Made by a program: the position numbers and the translations under genes
Notes under the pieces: model-generated
Database searches by the model: none
Told to the model about the DNA's origin: nothing
Seen by the model: the letters and a program-made list of their open reading frames with translations, nothing else
DNA from: Acidovorax delafieldii 2AN
Lineage (GTDB): Bacteria > Pseudomonadota > Gammaproteobacteria > Burkholderiales > Burkholderiaceae_C
Length of the DNA: 56,988 bases
Assembly: GCF_000175235.1 (NCBI RefSeq)
Contig: NZ_ACQT01000007.1
Span: forward strand, 1 to 56,988
Direction of reading: 5' to 3'
Part shown: one piece after another, positions 46,645 through 55,271 of the stretch
Layout of the letters: every line of letters begins with the position of its first letter
How positions within the stretch are numbered: position 1 is the first letter of the stretch

Positions 46645-47799
46645 TCATGGGGTTGGCCGTCGGTGACGGTGAATCCTGGACCACAGGAATCCCCCGTAGT
46701 GGATCAGGCCAGGGAGCGGGTCGGTCAGGCGGAAATGGGCATCCGTGGCGGCGCAGTCCCGGGTGTGATCGATGCGAGGCGGCGCCTCCTGCCGTGAATA
46801 TCGGGTGGCCGGGTAGTCGATCCAGCTCCGTGATTTTGAGTAAGGCTTCTGAGCGGGGACAGGGCGCTGCATCATGTCGAGGTAGGCCGCATAGAGCCAA
46901 TCCGAACCATTGAGTGCCGCGACTTCGTGCTGGTAATCCGTGCGATAGACCGTGGGCTCGATGAGGTAAAACGCGCCGTCGCGGATGTCGCGCTTGTATT
47001 CAATGCCTATCAGGCCGCGAAAGCCCATGCTCTCAAGGAAATGTTGGCTGAGTTGGGTGATGGCTGAATGGTGCTCCGGAGCCGCAATGCAGGCTGCTGT
47101 TCCTCCAACGGCCGGCGGCCAGCATAGTGTCTTCCTGCCAACGAAGCTGCGAAGCAGTTCCCCGGATCTGCCCACATAGAGCAGATTGAAATAGATGTCG
47201 GAATCCTCACCCTCGATCCATTCTTGAACGACCATGGGCACGGACGTTTGCTGCATCTCCTTGAGTAGTCGTTGCAGCTCTGCCCGGTCATCGATCCGGT
47301 AAGCTTTTTTGAAGCGCTGCGAATAAGCTTCATTGCGGACGGCGGGTTTGAGGACGCAAGGAAGCCTCAGAGTAGCCGTCCGCGCGTAGTCTGCGGGACC
47401 CATGATGGTGGCGGTCTTTGGCGCCGGGGCTCCGTGGTCGCTTGCCAGTTGATCGCAATCGGTCTTGTTCAGCAACCGGAGCGCCAAATCGGGACAAAAA
47501 AGATAGGTGCGAAAGCAGGTGTTCCACTGATCCGGTTGGGCGGAGATGGCTGCTACATCGTTTTCTTCTGTCAGAAAGAGTGCGCATTGCCTGTTTTGCA
47601 GGCCCAGAGCTGACACCAGATAAGACGGATCAAGAGAGCTGCCGGATTTCAGCTGTCGGGCCACATGGCGGGAGTACAGCGCGGGTCCCTTGCCCTGGTG
47701 TGACACCACCGCGCAATGCACGCGGTGGGCCGCTAGCGCACGCAATACGCCCAGCGCATTGAGGCCGCTGCCCAAGATGACCGCATTGATCTCAGCCAC
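46645..47799 (-). CDS. ATP-grasp ligase (carboxylate-amine/thiol ligase type)
   Basis: 384 residues from a GTG at 47799. The first 100 residues form a Rossmann-like N domain (MAEINAVILGSGLNALGVLRAL). The ATP-grasp part reads RLPCVLKPAVRNEAYSQ, VPMVVQEWIEGEDSDIYFNLLYV, GFRGLIGIEYKRD and FYLIEPTVYRTDYQHEVAALNG, with the Glu and Arg that bind Mg-ATP. The family joins a carboxylate to an amine (amino acid, amino sugar). The substrate is not known. The GTG overlaps the PIG-L stop; 94 bases separate it from the decarboxylase-like gene downstream. Confidence 0.88.
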   Translation of the reverse strand: MAEINAVILGSGLNALGVLRALAAHRVHCAVVSHQGKGPALYSRHVARQLKSGSSLDPSYLVSALGLQNRQCALFLTEENDVAAISAQPDQWNTCFRTYLFCPDLALRLLNKTDCDQLASDHGAPAPKTATIMGPADYARTATLRLPCVLKPAVRNEAYSQRFKKAYRIDDRAELQRLLKEMQQTSVPMVVQEWIEGEDSDIYFNLLYVGRSGELLRSFVGRKTLCWPPAVGGTAACIAAPEHHSAITQLSQHFLESMGFRGLIGIEYKRDIRDGAFYLIEPTVYRTDYQHEVAALNGSDWLYAAYLDMMQRPVPAQKPYSKSRSWIDYPATRYSRQEAPPRIDHTRDCAATDAHFRLTDPLPGLIHYGGFLWSRIHRHRRPTP

Positions 47800-48439
47800 C
47801 GAGCACTACCTTGCGCGCGTGAAAGGCTTCCGCGCAGCCAGATTCGGCGCGGCATTCGATGCCGCGCAGGTGCATCAGACCCGTGAATACCTGCTCTCTG
47901 AACCAGTCCTTGGACCGCTGGGATCCGAAGTGTGTCATCAGGTGCCGCAATTTGTGGTCGGCGTGTTTACGGGTCAGCGGAACATATAAATTCGGTTGCC
48001 CCAAGTCACCTTCATACTTCGGAATCTCATATTCAAGGATCAATTGGTCGCGCCAGGTCTGCCAGGTCATTTCTGAAATCAGCCGATGATCCTGATGCCG
48101 GTCGTCCAGCCTATGCGTCAGGACGACGTCTGGAATGAACCTCTCCCGGACCGATGCCAAGAAGTTTTTTGCCGCGCTGAACTGCGCCGGGAGATACCCG
48201 TCATTGAAGTTCCCAAGGATGACCTGAGTGAGCTTGTTGCCAAGCAAGGCGCGTGCGCTCTTTCGAGCCTCCTTGGCGCGCAAATCATCCGTACTCATCA
48301 CCACCCAGCAGATCTGCAAGGCCGGGTAGCGCTGGCGCCACTCCAGCAGCGTGCCTGCGCAACCTATCTCGATGTCATCGCTATGGGCACCGATGCAGAG
48401 AACGCGGGGCGCCGATGGCGGAAAGCCAAGAGCAATCAT
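47792..48439 (-). CDS. PIG-L/LmbE-type N-acetylglucosaminyl deacetylase
   Basis: 215 residues. The zinc motif reads IGAHSDDIEIGCAGTLLEW (His19, Asp21-Asp22) and HRLDDRHQDHR supplies further ligands. The family removes acetyl groups from GlcNAc-containing lipids and small thiol precursors. Here it may deacetylate a sugar of the repeat unit, giving a free amine that the neighbouring ATP-grasp ligase could acylate. The ATG at 48439 overlaps the GT2 stop (ATGA), so translation is coupled. Confidence 0.88.
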   Translation of the reverse strand: MIALGFPPSAPRVLCIGAHSDDIEIGCAGTLLEWRQRYPALQICWVVMSTDDLRAKEARKSARALLGNKLTQVILGNFNDGYLPAQFSAAKNFLASVRERFIPDVVLTHRLDDRHQDHRLISEMTWQTWRDQLILEYEIPKYEGDLGQPNLYVPLTRKHADHKLRHLMTHFGSQRSKDWFREQVFTGLMHLRGIECRAESGCAEAFHARKVVLGG

Positions 48440-49380
48440 GGGCTGGGGGATCGTTTGGTCGATGCATGCCACCGGCCAAGCCGGCTCAATTGCAGAAATG
48501 AGGCAATTCCGTCAGGAATGTCCCGGAACAGGCGACCGCGTTCCCAGAAACACATCTTGGCAATGTAGTGATACGCCTGTCGCTTTTCAGCGGCTGCAAC
48601 AGGTGTCTGGCTGACGGCCTTCTGCCATCCCAGAAAGAGGCGCCACGCAGGGAGCAGGGCGCGCAAGTCCGGGGCCGGGTAGTGGTGTCGGATATCGTCC
48701 TCTTTGGTCATCAAGATCGTGGCGGTTCGTGGATCCATTCTGCGCAGGAGTACCGCTTCAGGTACCAGGGCTAACTTGCCTTGCAGTGCCAAGCAACTCA
48801 TCATCACGATATCGGCTTGCATGTAGTGGTCGATCACCGGGTGTCGTACCCGCAGCGCTGCAGAGCGGATCAGACCATTCATTGCATTGTTCAGCTTGAT
48901 GGTTTCGATCAGCCTTTGGAAGCGCTTTGCTGGCGAATCGTCCATTACTTCGATGTCCCCAGCATAGGGCATGGCATCGTCTGGATTGGCTTCGAACAGG
49001 CGTGTGGTCGGCGCGGCCAGGACCACATCCGGATGCGTGTCGAGAATGGTGACGCAGTGTGCGAGGAAGTCTGGCGAACACAGATCGCTGCATGTGGACC
49101 ACTTGAAGTATTCACCGCGCGCAGCATTCACCACGGCGCTGAAATTACCATTGGCCCCGACATTGAAACTTTGCCGAATCAGCCGGATTCGTGCGTCCCG
49201 CTGGCAATAAGACTCGATGATGCGGACGCTGTCATCCGTGGATGCGTTGTCGGAAATCACCAGTTCAAAGTCGTCGAAGCACTGCGCAAGCAGGCTGTCG
49301 AGCGACTGGGCGATCGTCACCGCGCCGTTGTACACAGGCATGCCAATGGTGACGCGTGGGGTAGCGGGTTGATTGATCAC
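48436..49380 (-). CDS. Glycosyltransferase family 2
   Basis: 314 residues from the GTG at 49380 (GGGGA site six bases upstream; a TTG at 49407 is an alternative). TPRVTIGMPVYNGAVTIAQSLDSLL is the GT-A start, VISDNASTDDSVRIIESY the nucleotide-binding block, and RGEYFKWSTCSDLCSPDFL replaces the usual DxD region. The C-terminus has no membrane helices. Adds one sugar, presumably to the lipid-linked unit. The start falls a few bases after the epimerase stop, the stop overlaps PIG-L. Confidence 0.85.
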   Translation of the reverse strand: MINQPATPRVTIGMPVYNGAVTIAQSLDSLLAQCFDDFELVISDNASTDDSVRIIESYCQRDARIRLIRQSFNVGANGNFSAVVNAARGEYFKWSTCSDLCSPDFLAHCVTILDTHPDVVLAAPTTRLFEANPDDAMPYAGDIEVMDDSPAKRFQRLIETIKLNNAMNGLIRSAALRVRHPVIDHYMQADIVMMSCLALQGKLALVPEAVLLRRMDPRTATILMTKEDDIRHHYPAPDLRALLPAWRLFLGWQKAVSQTPVAAAEKRQAYHYIAKMCFWERGRLFRDIPDGIASFLQLSRLGRWHASTKRSPSP

Positions 49381-49394
49381 GGCAATTCCCCGAG

Positions 49395-50429
49395 CTATGC
49401 GATCCAAAACAGATCATCATCGATTTGATGCGTACGTTGCAGATAATGCAACTGCTTTAAGCGGGTGAAAGAGCGCCAAGCGTACAGATCTTTTGAAAAA
49501 TCGATGCGCTTGAATAGACGAGCCAACTCCACTGCGCCATCGTGTGCCTTCCAGCGGGCCTTGAAGCCTGGAAGACGCGAAGCGATCTTGTCGAATGACA
49601 CCCGATAACTGCGGTTGTCCGCACTGGGGGGGCCAGACGTGACTTCGCAGCCTGGAAAGGCCTCGGCCACGATGGCAGCGATTTCGCGAACACGGTAATT
49701 TTCGCTATTGGCCCCGACGTTGAATACTTCACCGTTAACCGCTGCGACCGGCGCTTCCACGGCGCAGGCCATAGCCTGGCAAATATCCTCGATGTGAACG
49801 ATGGGTCGCCATGGGCTGCCATCGCTGGTCATTGCGATCCGTCCTTGGGTGCACGCAAGGGCGCAGAGGTCATTGAGCACGATGTCGAAGCGCATTCGAG
49901 GCGACGGACCGTAAGCGGTGGCATTGCGCAGGAACACTACGCAGAAATCGTTGCTGGCCATGGTGCGCACATCCCGCTCCACGTTGACCTTGCAGTGTGC
50001 ATAGGCTGTTTGCGGATTTACGGCGGCGTTTTCGTCCAGGAATTCGCCCGTGCCCGCTCCGTAAACGCTGCAGGATGACGCGTATACAAAGCGCCGCACA
50101 CCGGCCGCCCGGGCTGCACGTGCGATGCTGACGGAACCTTCGTGGTTGATTTTGTAGGTGATCTCGGGACGATTCTGGCCCAGCGGGTCGTTCGACAGTT
50201 CCGCCAAGTGAATCACGGCATCAAATCCTCGCAAGTCACTCTCAGAAACTTTGCGCAAATCCTTGTATACCGTTCGCGGCGCATGGGGCATTCCGCGTGT
50301 GTCGATGTAGAGCGTGCCGTCCATATAGAAGCCCGTGTCGAGACCGGTTATCTCGTGTCCGCGTGCCATGAGGATTGGCGCCAGTCGCGCACCAATGTAG
50401 CCTTCAGTTCCTGTCAGCAAAATTTTCAT
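49395..50429 (-). CDS. NAD(P)-dependent SDR epimerase/dehydratase
   Basis: 344 residues. MKILLTGTEGYIGARLAPILMARGHEITGLD is the extended-SDR Rossmann start. SSCSVYGAG gives the catalytic Ser, YAHCKVNVERDV the Tyr-x3-Lys, and LRNATAYGPSPRMRFDIVLNDL and RPIVHIEDICQA the sugar-nucleotide recognition blocks. The product is an epimerase or reductase of a nucleotide sugar. In other bacteria related SDRs stand beside RfbF and TylCIII-type methyltransferases, both of which lie opposite at 43.5-45.6 kb, so it may work on the CDP-sugar made there. The ATG at 50429 follows AAGGATG. Substrate not known. Confidence 0.87.
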   Translation of the reverse strand: MKILLTGTEGYIGARLAPILMARGHEITGLDTGFYMDGTLYIDTRGMPHAPRTVYKDLRKVSESDLRGFDAVIHLAELSNDPLGQNRPEITYKINHEGSVSIARAARAAGVRRFVYASSCSVYGAGTGEFLDENAAVNPQTAYAHCKVNVERDVRTMASNDFCVVFLRNATAYGPSPRMRFDIVLNDLCALACTQGRIAMTSDGSPWRPIVHIEDICQAMACAVEAPVAAVNGEVFNVGANSENYRVREIAAIVAEAFPGCEVTSGPPSADNRSYRVSFDKIASRLPGFKARWKAHDGAVELARLFKRIDFSKDLYAWRSFTRLKQLHYLQRTHQIDDDLFWIA

Positions 50430-50457
50430 GGTTGCATCCTTCAAGAGTCTCAAGGTG

Positions 50458-51834
50458 TCAGGTCGTGTGTCCGTAGGTGGGTAGCTCGCTTCCGGATATG
50501 GTGCACAGATCCAGGCTCAGTGGTCCAGGTGACAGCAGGCCAGACTGCTCGGCCAACTCCGCCGCGTGCAGCAACGTCTGGAAATCCATTCCCGATGCCT
50601 CGGCTATGTCGAGCAGGCTGTGCAATCCGTCGGAATAGTTCAGGACCCAGAGCAGGGCATGCTGCAACGCCCCAATGTTTGTGTAGCCCCCCATCATCTG
50701 ATAGAGGCCGCGCCGGCCGAGTTGGGGCTCGCCAAATGGCGACAGATTCAGGTAACGGCGATCGGACTCCAGCACGCATAGGATTCGCATGATCCGTTGC
50801 AGAGAGTCCGTCAGATGCTCTGCTTGCACCAAATCCAGGTTGTCGGCTGATGTGTGGTACTGGGGGTACGCCCCGTTGGGCGATCGCGTGATGCGGCCGA
50901 CGGGCAGATTGATGCCTGGGGAGCAGAATTGACGCTCGTCGTAGCCCCACGGGGAGAAAGGCAGGACCGTTCCGGGCTTTTCGCCTTGGCACACGATGTT
51001 GGCGGCTGCCCGGTCGATAAGGGAATTGCCGTGGCGTGATCGCTTGTAGGTAATGGCGCCTGGGTCGCCGGCCACAGAAACGATCAAACCTGCCTTGATC
51101 TGGCCCAGATGTCCCTGGTTGCGGCTGAGCCATGTGATCGATCCGATGGTGGCCGGGGCGAACACGAGGCGATAGGTCCATTGCAGCTGGCTTCGCCGGA
51201 GATACTGCCCGAGGGCCGCCAGGAGAACTACACCTGAGAGGTTGTCGTTGCAAAGGGAGGGATGGCAAGTGTGGGCAAACAGCAGGACTTCGCTCGGGCT
51301 GGCCCCTGGAATGACGCACTCCGCATAACTCAGGCTGCCCGGGCGCAGATCTGCATCAATGCAGACCTCGTATTCACCTTCTTGCAGCGAGAGCAACTGC
51401 TGGTGTGCAAGGCAGAAGCCCCAGGTTTCACGGTAGTAGCTGGTGCGGTACGGAATCCAATCGGGGTGTTCGGGATCGCTGTGCAGATGTTCCTTGAGTT
51501 CCCGCAGGCCCAGGCGCCGGTGGACGGGGATGCTGTAACTGACCACATGCAGGTTGGAGCGTTTGAAATCGACGATGCAGACCCCCGATGAGTCCTTGAT
51601 CCAGGCGTCACGAATCGTCCATTCATTGGGCACAGTCCAGTCGAATGCAGGCGTGCCGGTGGGGACTTCGCTGCGCACGAGGGGCAGGCTTTCCTGCAGG
51701 ATGTCTAACGTCTGGCGCACGCCTTGGCCCGTGATGCTGCGGCAAATGGGGTAAAGGCGTTCCATGAGTGCGAACATGCGCGCGCCCACCTGGGCTGCAT
51801 CCAGTTGCTGAAGTAGGTTCTGCAGTCGTTCCAT
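50458..51834 (-). CDS. DUF4910/DUF2172 aminopeptidase-like protein
   Basis: 458 residues. MERLYPICRSITGQGVRQTLDIL is the family opening, followed by GTPAFDWTVPNEW, EVLLFAHTCHPSLCNDNLSGVVLLA (zinc His, Asp), FSPWGYDERQFCSPGINLPVGRITRSPNG and YPQYHTSADNLDLV (His ligand). A C-terminal winged-helix-like part has LLWVLNYSDGLHSLLDIAEAS. The fold is that of an M28-like zinc aminopeptidase. Its repeated occurrence near glycan genes suggests hydrolysis of an amide on a sugar or lipid intermediate rather than a protein. Starts at ATG 51834; the downstream epimerase ATG lies 28 bases on. Confidence 0.87.
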   Translation of the reverse strand: MERLQNLLQQLDAAQVGARMFALMERLYPICRSITGQGVRQTLDILQESLPLVRSEVPTGTPAFDWTVPNEWTIRDAWIKDSSGVCIVDFKRSNLHVVSYSIPVHRRLGLRELKEHLHSDPEHPDWIPYRTSYYRETWGFCLAHQQLLSLQEGEYEVCIDADLRPGSLSYAECVIPGASPSEVLLFAHTCHPSLCNDNLSGVVLLAALGQYLRRSQLQWTYRLVFAPATIGSITWLSRNQGHLGQIKAGLIVSVAGDPGAITYKRSRHGNSLIDRAAANIVCQGEKPGTVLPFSPWGYDERQFCSPGINLPVGRITRSPNGAYPQYHTSADNLDLVQAEHLTDSLQRIMRILCVLESDRRYLNLSPFGEPQLGRRGLYQMMGGYTNIGALQHALLWVLNYSDGLHSLLDIAEASGMDFQTLLHAAELAEQSGLLSPGPLSLDLCTISGSELPTYGHTT

Positions 51835-51844
51835 GATGGGTTGG

Positions 51845-52687
51845 TCAATAGCGGGCGCGAGTCCAGAGCGTCGGACGCTCGGGGCCCACCCATTCGGGGT
51901 GGTTTTCTCGGCCCGAGTGATCTGAAATATCGCCGGGAGTCGGGTTCATGTTCAGGTACCAGAGGCTTTGCTGGCCAACTCTCGTGCTGCCTGGCACACG
52001 TGCCTCTTGATCCATGTCGTCCACAGAGAGGCAGGCCTGATAAATCTGGAAGCTGCTGAGCACTCCGTGCCACACCTCGTTGCCTGGCGCCCAAGGAGCG
52101 TCGCCCCAAGTCAGTGTCGGCCGGGGCGGGCTGGCGTTGCCCCAGTGCGCCGGGGCCGTGAAGATGACGCGATGCGGGGCATTGGTGAACGGAAGGTCCC
52201 AGTAGAACTCGTGGTGTTTGCCGAGCGGGCTCGCCCATGCGCGGAATCCCTGCACATACCAGCGGTCGTAGTCGACGGGCGCTCCCAGCAGATCCTTTTG
52301 CAGGATTGATATCTCCCAGCGGTGATCTGCTCCGGCCGGGGCTGGCTGAGGGTAGGGGTGCGCGCCGTAGTAGGCATCAGCCGTGCCTCGGCGGGTCCAC
52401 AGAAAAGTCCTGAGATCGTCTTGGCCGTCGTCATTCCCCCAAAAGAATGCGGTGTAGTAGCCGTGTTGGCGTTGTGGACGGGCTCGCCATATATAGGTTG
52501 CCGGGTAGATGGCCAGCGGCTGGGTGAAGCGGAATCGCATGGTGTGCCGTACCCCCGCAGAACCAGGAAAATCCAGGCCGGTGTCGGGCAAGGCGAAGAC
52601 GGTATGGGGCTCACTGTCGCAACCTGCGGTAGCAAGCGAAGCGGTTGCCGCTGAGGCGGCCAGGAAGTCGCGGCGTCGCCAGTTCAT
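51845..52687 (-). CDS. Tat-exported lipoprotein, possibly carbohydrate-binding/lyase-like fold
   Basis: 280 residues. The N-terminus MNWRRRDFLAASAATASL is a twin-arginine signal, ending in a lipobox-like TAGC with Cys23. The body is rich in Trp, Tyr and Pro (YTAFFWGNDDGQDDLRTFLW, HHEFYWDLPFTNAPHRVIFTAPAHW), with the look of a concanavalin-like or polysaccharide-lyase beta-jelly roll (PF14099-like), which I could not confirm. AAGGA precedes the ATG at 52687. Exported after folding, it could trim or bind the polymer in the periplasm. The Cys-rich gene stop is 4 bases upstream. Confidence 0.7.
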   Translation of the reverse strand: MNWRRRDFLAASAATASLATAGCDSEPHTVFALPDTGLDFPGSAGVRHTMRFRFTQPLAIYPATYIWRARPQRQHGYYTAFFWGNDDGQDDLRTFLWTRRGTADAYYGAHPYPQPAPAGADHRWEISILQKDLLGAPVDYDRWYVQGFRAWASPLGKHHEFYWDLPFTNAPHRVIFTAPAHWGNASPPRPTLTWGDAPWAPGNEVWHGVLSSFQIYQACLSVDDMDQEARVPGSTRVGQQSLWYLNMNPTPGDISDHSGRENHPEWVGPERPTLWTRARY

Positions 52688-52691
52688 ATTC

Positions 52692-53729
52692 TTATCCTTC
52701 CGGGCCATCTACGCGTCGCAGCCAAATTTCTCGCCAATAGGTATTGGAGGCGCGAGGGCAGCCGATGCGTTTGGGCGTGCACTCGGCCCGGCAATACACA
52801 TCTTCGAGTTGGATGCAGGGACTCTTCATCTGCATCATCGTGCCGGTTTTCTCGTTGATGAGCTTGTCCACTCGCATCTGCACTCGGTGGCGCTCTCCGC
52901 AATATTTCGACATCTCCAGGTCATAGCGCATGCCGCGGTTGAAACCTCCTCGCGTGATGGTCTGAAGGATCTCGGATATGGGCTTGATCTCGACCCACTC
53001 ACCAGGGCGCAGATTGAGTGTCTCCGTTGGCGTGGGGTGTCCATCAGCGATCACGCCACTCCCCAGTGGGTAGGGCTTGCCGCCGCGCAAGCGCTGGAAA
53101 CGATTGAAAGCGGAAACCAGAAGACGGTACCCGTATCCGGTGTTCACGAGGTGGCGATAGCCTGCGAACAACAGCAGCTTGGTCATATGCCAGGCATCGT
53201 GGTTGCCGCTCGTGATGTCTCGAATGTACTGGCGCAGATCCCACCAGTGCAGCTGCGTCGTGGCCTCGTACAGTGCGGTGGTTTGACACACGTAAACGGG
53301 TTCTCTCGACGCATCTTCCTGGGGCACCATTGCATGTCGTCGCACGTCGGCTTGGGACACCATGGCTGGCGGAGGCTGGGCAGGCGTGGTGTCGCTGGCG
53401 CGTTTGAGCCAGGCCTCCTTCCAGAAGAAGACGCAATCTGCCATGCAGCCGCCATGCACTGAGCCATTGCATCGTGCGTGCTCCAGATGCACTGCATTGC
53501 GCATGCGTCGCCCCCCTGTCTTCTCGATGTTGTCGCAGGTTTTATGTGCAACTTTGAAAACTCGTAACTGCTGACCGCAGAAAGCGAGCATTTCAGGCTG
53601 GAAAGGAAGGTTGTCGAGGCGCGCCCTTTCGTCGAGCGTGCCCAGTATCTCCTCGGCTGATCGGACGGTGACCCATTCGCCAGCGTGCAGGCCTAGTTCG
53701 TGAGGCCACCTGAATTTGGATTCACTCAC
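52692..53729 (-). CDS. Unknown protein with an internally duplicated Cys-rich domain
   Basis: 345 residues from a GTG at 53729, after CCAGGAGC. Residues 15-110 and 239-339 are visibly duplicated: both begin with GEWV followed by an E-I-L-x-T pattern, then E-M-x2-(F/Y)-C-G and (E)KTG, and end with a Cys cluster and an W-x-E-x-W-L-(K/R)-R tail. Cys51, 87, 95, 99 in the first copy correspond roughly to 277, 313, 317, 324 in the second. The middle (about 120-230) has one Cys and HWWDLRQYIR. No signal peptide or helix. Such paired Cys sets suggest zinc or disulfide sites. Function unknown. Confidence 0.65.
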   Translation of the reverse strand: MSESKFRWPHELGLHAGEWVTVRSAEEILGTLDERARLDNLPFQPEMLAFCGQQLRVFKVAHKTCDNIEKTGGRRMRNAVHLEHARCNGSVHGGCMADCVFFWKEAWLKRASDTTPAQPPPAMVSQADVRRHAMVPQEDASREPVYVCQTTALYEATTQLHWWDLRQYIRDITSGNHDAWHMTKLLLFAGYRHLVNTGYGYRLLVSAFNRFQRLRGGKPYPLGSGVIADGHPTPTETLNLRPGEWVEIKPISEILQTITRGGFNRGMRYDLEMSKYCGERHRVQMRVDKLINEKTGTMMQMKSPCIQLEDVYCRAECTPKRIGCPRASNTYWREIWLRRVDGPEG

Positions 53730-53756
53730 TGTGTCTGCTCCTGGTTCTTTTGAGCT

Positions 53757-55271
53757 TCAGACATGGCTGGAACCGGTACGAAGTTTGAAACGCTGTGCCC
53801 ACTCCTTCGCCAAGCGTTGCAGCAGCATATGCTCGGCGCCCACGGGGCGCCCTGCAACATGCCACACCAGCAGCACCGCGGCGACGTAGGTACCCAGCGC
53901 CACGATGCTGCCCGCCAGCAACCAGATGAAGGTCGATACGAAGGTCGTGCCAACACGATAGGGGGGAATGACCCACTGCACCATCAGGATCAGCAGCGCC
54001 GATGCCAAAGCGGGACGTGTCGCGGCCTTGATAAACAGAAATGGCTGCAGCCCCAGGCAATGGCGGAGCTGGTACAGGTAAACCGGTGTGGACAGCAGCG
54101 AAGTCAGCAGTGCCGCATAGGCGGCACCTTTCACCCCTATGCTCTTGTCATACTGAAAGATTCCAGCGAGTAGCGCCAGCAGCATTGCCGTGTAAAAGAG
54201 ATTGGCATACATCACTCGAGCGGGGAAACCACGGCCGATCAGCACGGCACAAATCGAGGCATGGAACAGCAGGAGCGCGCCGTTGAAGGCCAGCAATTGC
54301 ATCAAGGGCACAACGTCCAGCCATTTGTTCCCCAACATCACGGGAATCAGATAAGGGGCAAGGGCGTGCATGCCGGCAGCGATGGGCAGAGCCACGAGTG
54401 CGAGAATTCCAACCGCGTTGGTGTAGGCGCTGGAGACTTCGGCTGGTCCGTGCATCTTGGCAAAGCCAGGGAGAAGCGCCCGATTGATTGGTGCCCCGAT
54501 TTCCGTCGTGGGTAGGTTTGCGAGTTCGTAGGCGAGGTTGTAGGTGCCCAGTGAGTTGGCGCCGATCATTCGTCCCACGAAAAAGTCGGCTGCACGTTCC
54601 TTGAAGAATCCGGCGGCGTTGTTGACCAGGAGCCAACGCGAAAAAACGAGCAACTCGCGTGCTTTTGAAAAATCTAGCCGAGGACGATACGGGTGCATCA
54701 GATAACTGATGAGGACTCCCCCGAACTTCGACACCAGGATGCCTGCGACCAAGGCCCAGTAGCTTCGAAAGAGGAAGGCCAGCGGGACGACGATGCAGAA
54801 ACTGATGAGCTTGCGGCTGACCTGGAACCTGAACTCGCGCCGGAAGTCCAGTTCCTTGAGGAAGGCCACAACGCCGATGTTCTGTGCTCCCGTGAACAGT
54901 GGCCCGAAAGCCAGTGCGATGACCACCCAGGCCAGTTCCGGCCTGTTGTAGAAAGTGGCAATGGGAACTGCCAGCGCGATCATCACCAGTGTGATCACGA
55001 GTCCCAGTAGCAGACTGCAGGTCCAGGCGCTGTTGTAGTGTTCCTGGGTGGCTTTCTGATTCTGGATGATGGCCGTATCGAAACTGAAGGCACTCAGGAG
55101 TTCGGCCATGGCAATGAATGACATCGCCATGGCTACCACACCGAAGTCTTCGGGCATGAGAAGGCGCGCCAGAATCAAGGTGCTGATCAAGCCGAGGCCT
55201 CGTTCGACCAGCTTGAACAGAATCATCCAGACGGCGCCTTTGGCAATCTTGGTCTGAGTGCTGTGAGGCAT
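53757..55271 (-). CDS. Oligosaccharide flippase (Wzx/PST family), copy 2
   Basis: 504 residues with about 14 membrane helices. KGAVWMILFKLVERGLGLISTLILARLLMPEDFGVVAMAMS and LISYLMHPYRPRLDF are shared, with conserved position, with the first flippase at 32498. It starts the leftward module, preceded by a 441-base divergent gap. The presence of two members of this flippase branch in one locus implies a second lipid-linked oligosaccharide. The start ATG at 55271 has no strong ribosome site. Confidence 0.9.
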   Translation of the reverse strand: MPHSTQTKIAKGAVWMILFKLVERGLGLISTLILARLLMPEDFGVVAMAMSFIAMAELLSAFSFDTAIIQNQKATQEHYNSAWTCSLLLGLVITLVMIALAVPIATFYNRPELAWVVIALAFGPLFTGAQNIGVVAFLKELDFRREFRFQVSRKLISFCIVVPLAFLFRSYWALVAGILVSKFGGVLISYLMHPYRPRLDFSKARELLVFSRWLLVNNAAGFFKERAADFFVGRMIGANSLGTYNLAYELANLPTTEIGAPINRALLPGFAKMHGPAEVSSAYTNAVGILALVALPIAAGMHALAPYLIPVMLGNKWLDVVPLMQLLAFNGALLLFHASICAVLIGRGFPARVMYANLFYTAMLLALLAGIFQYDKSIGVKGAAYAALLTSLLSTPVYLYQLRHCLGLQPFLFIKAATRPALASALLILMVQWVIPPYRVGTTFVSTFIWLLAGSIVALGTYVAAVLLVWHVAGRPVGAEHMLLQRLAKEWAQRFKLRTGSSHV

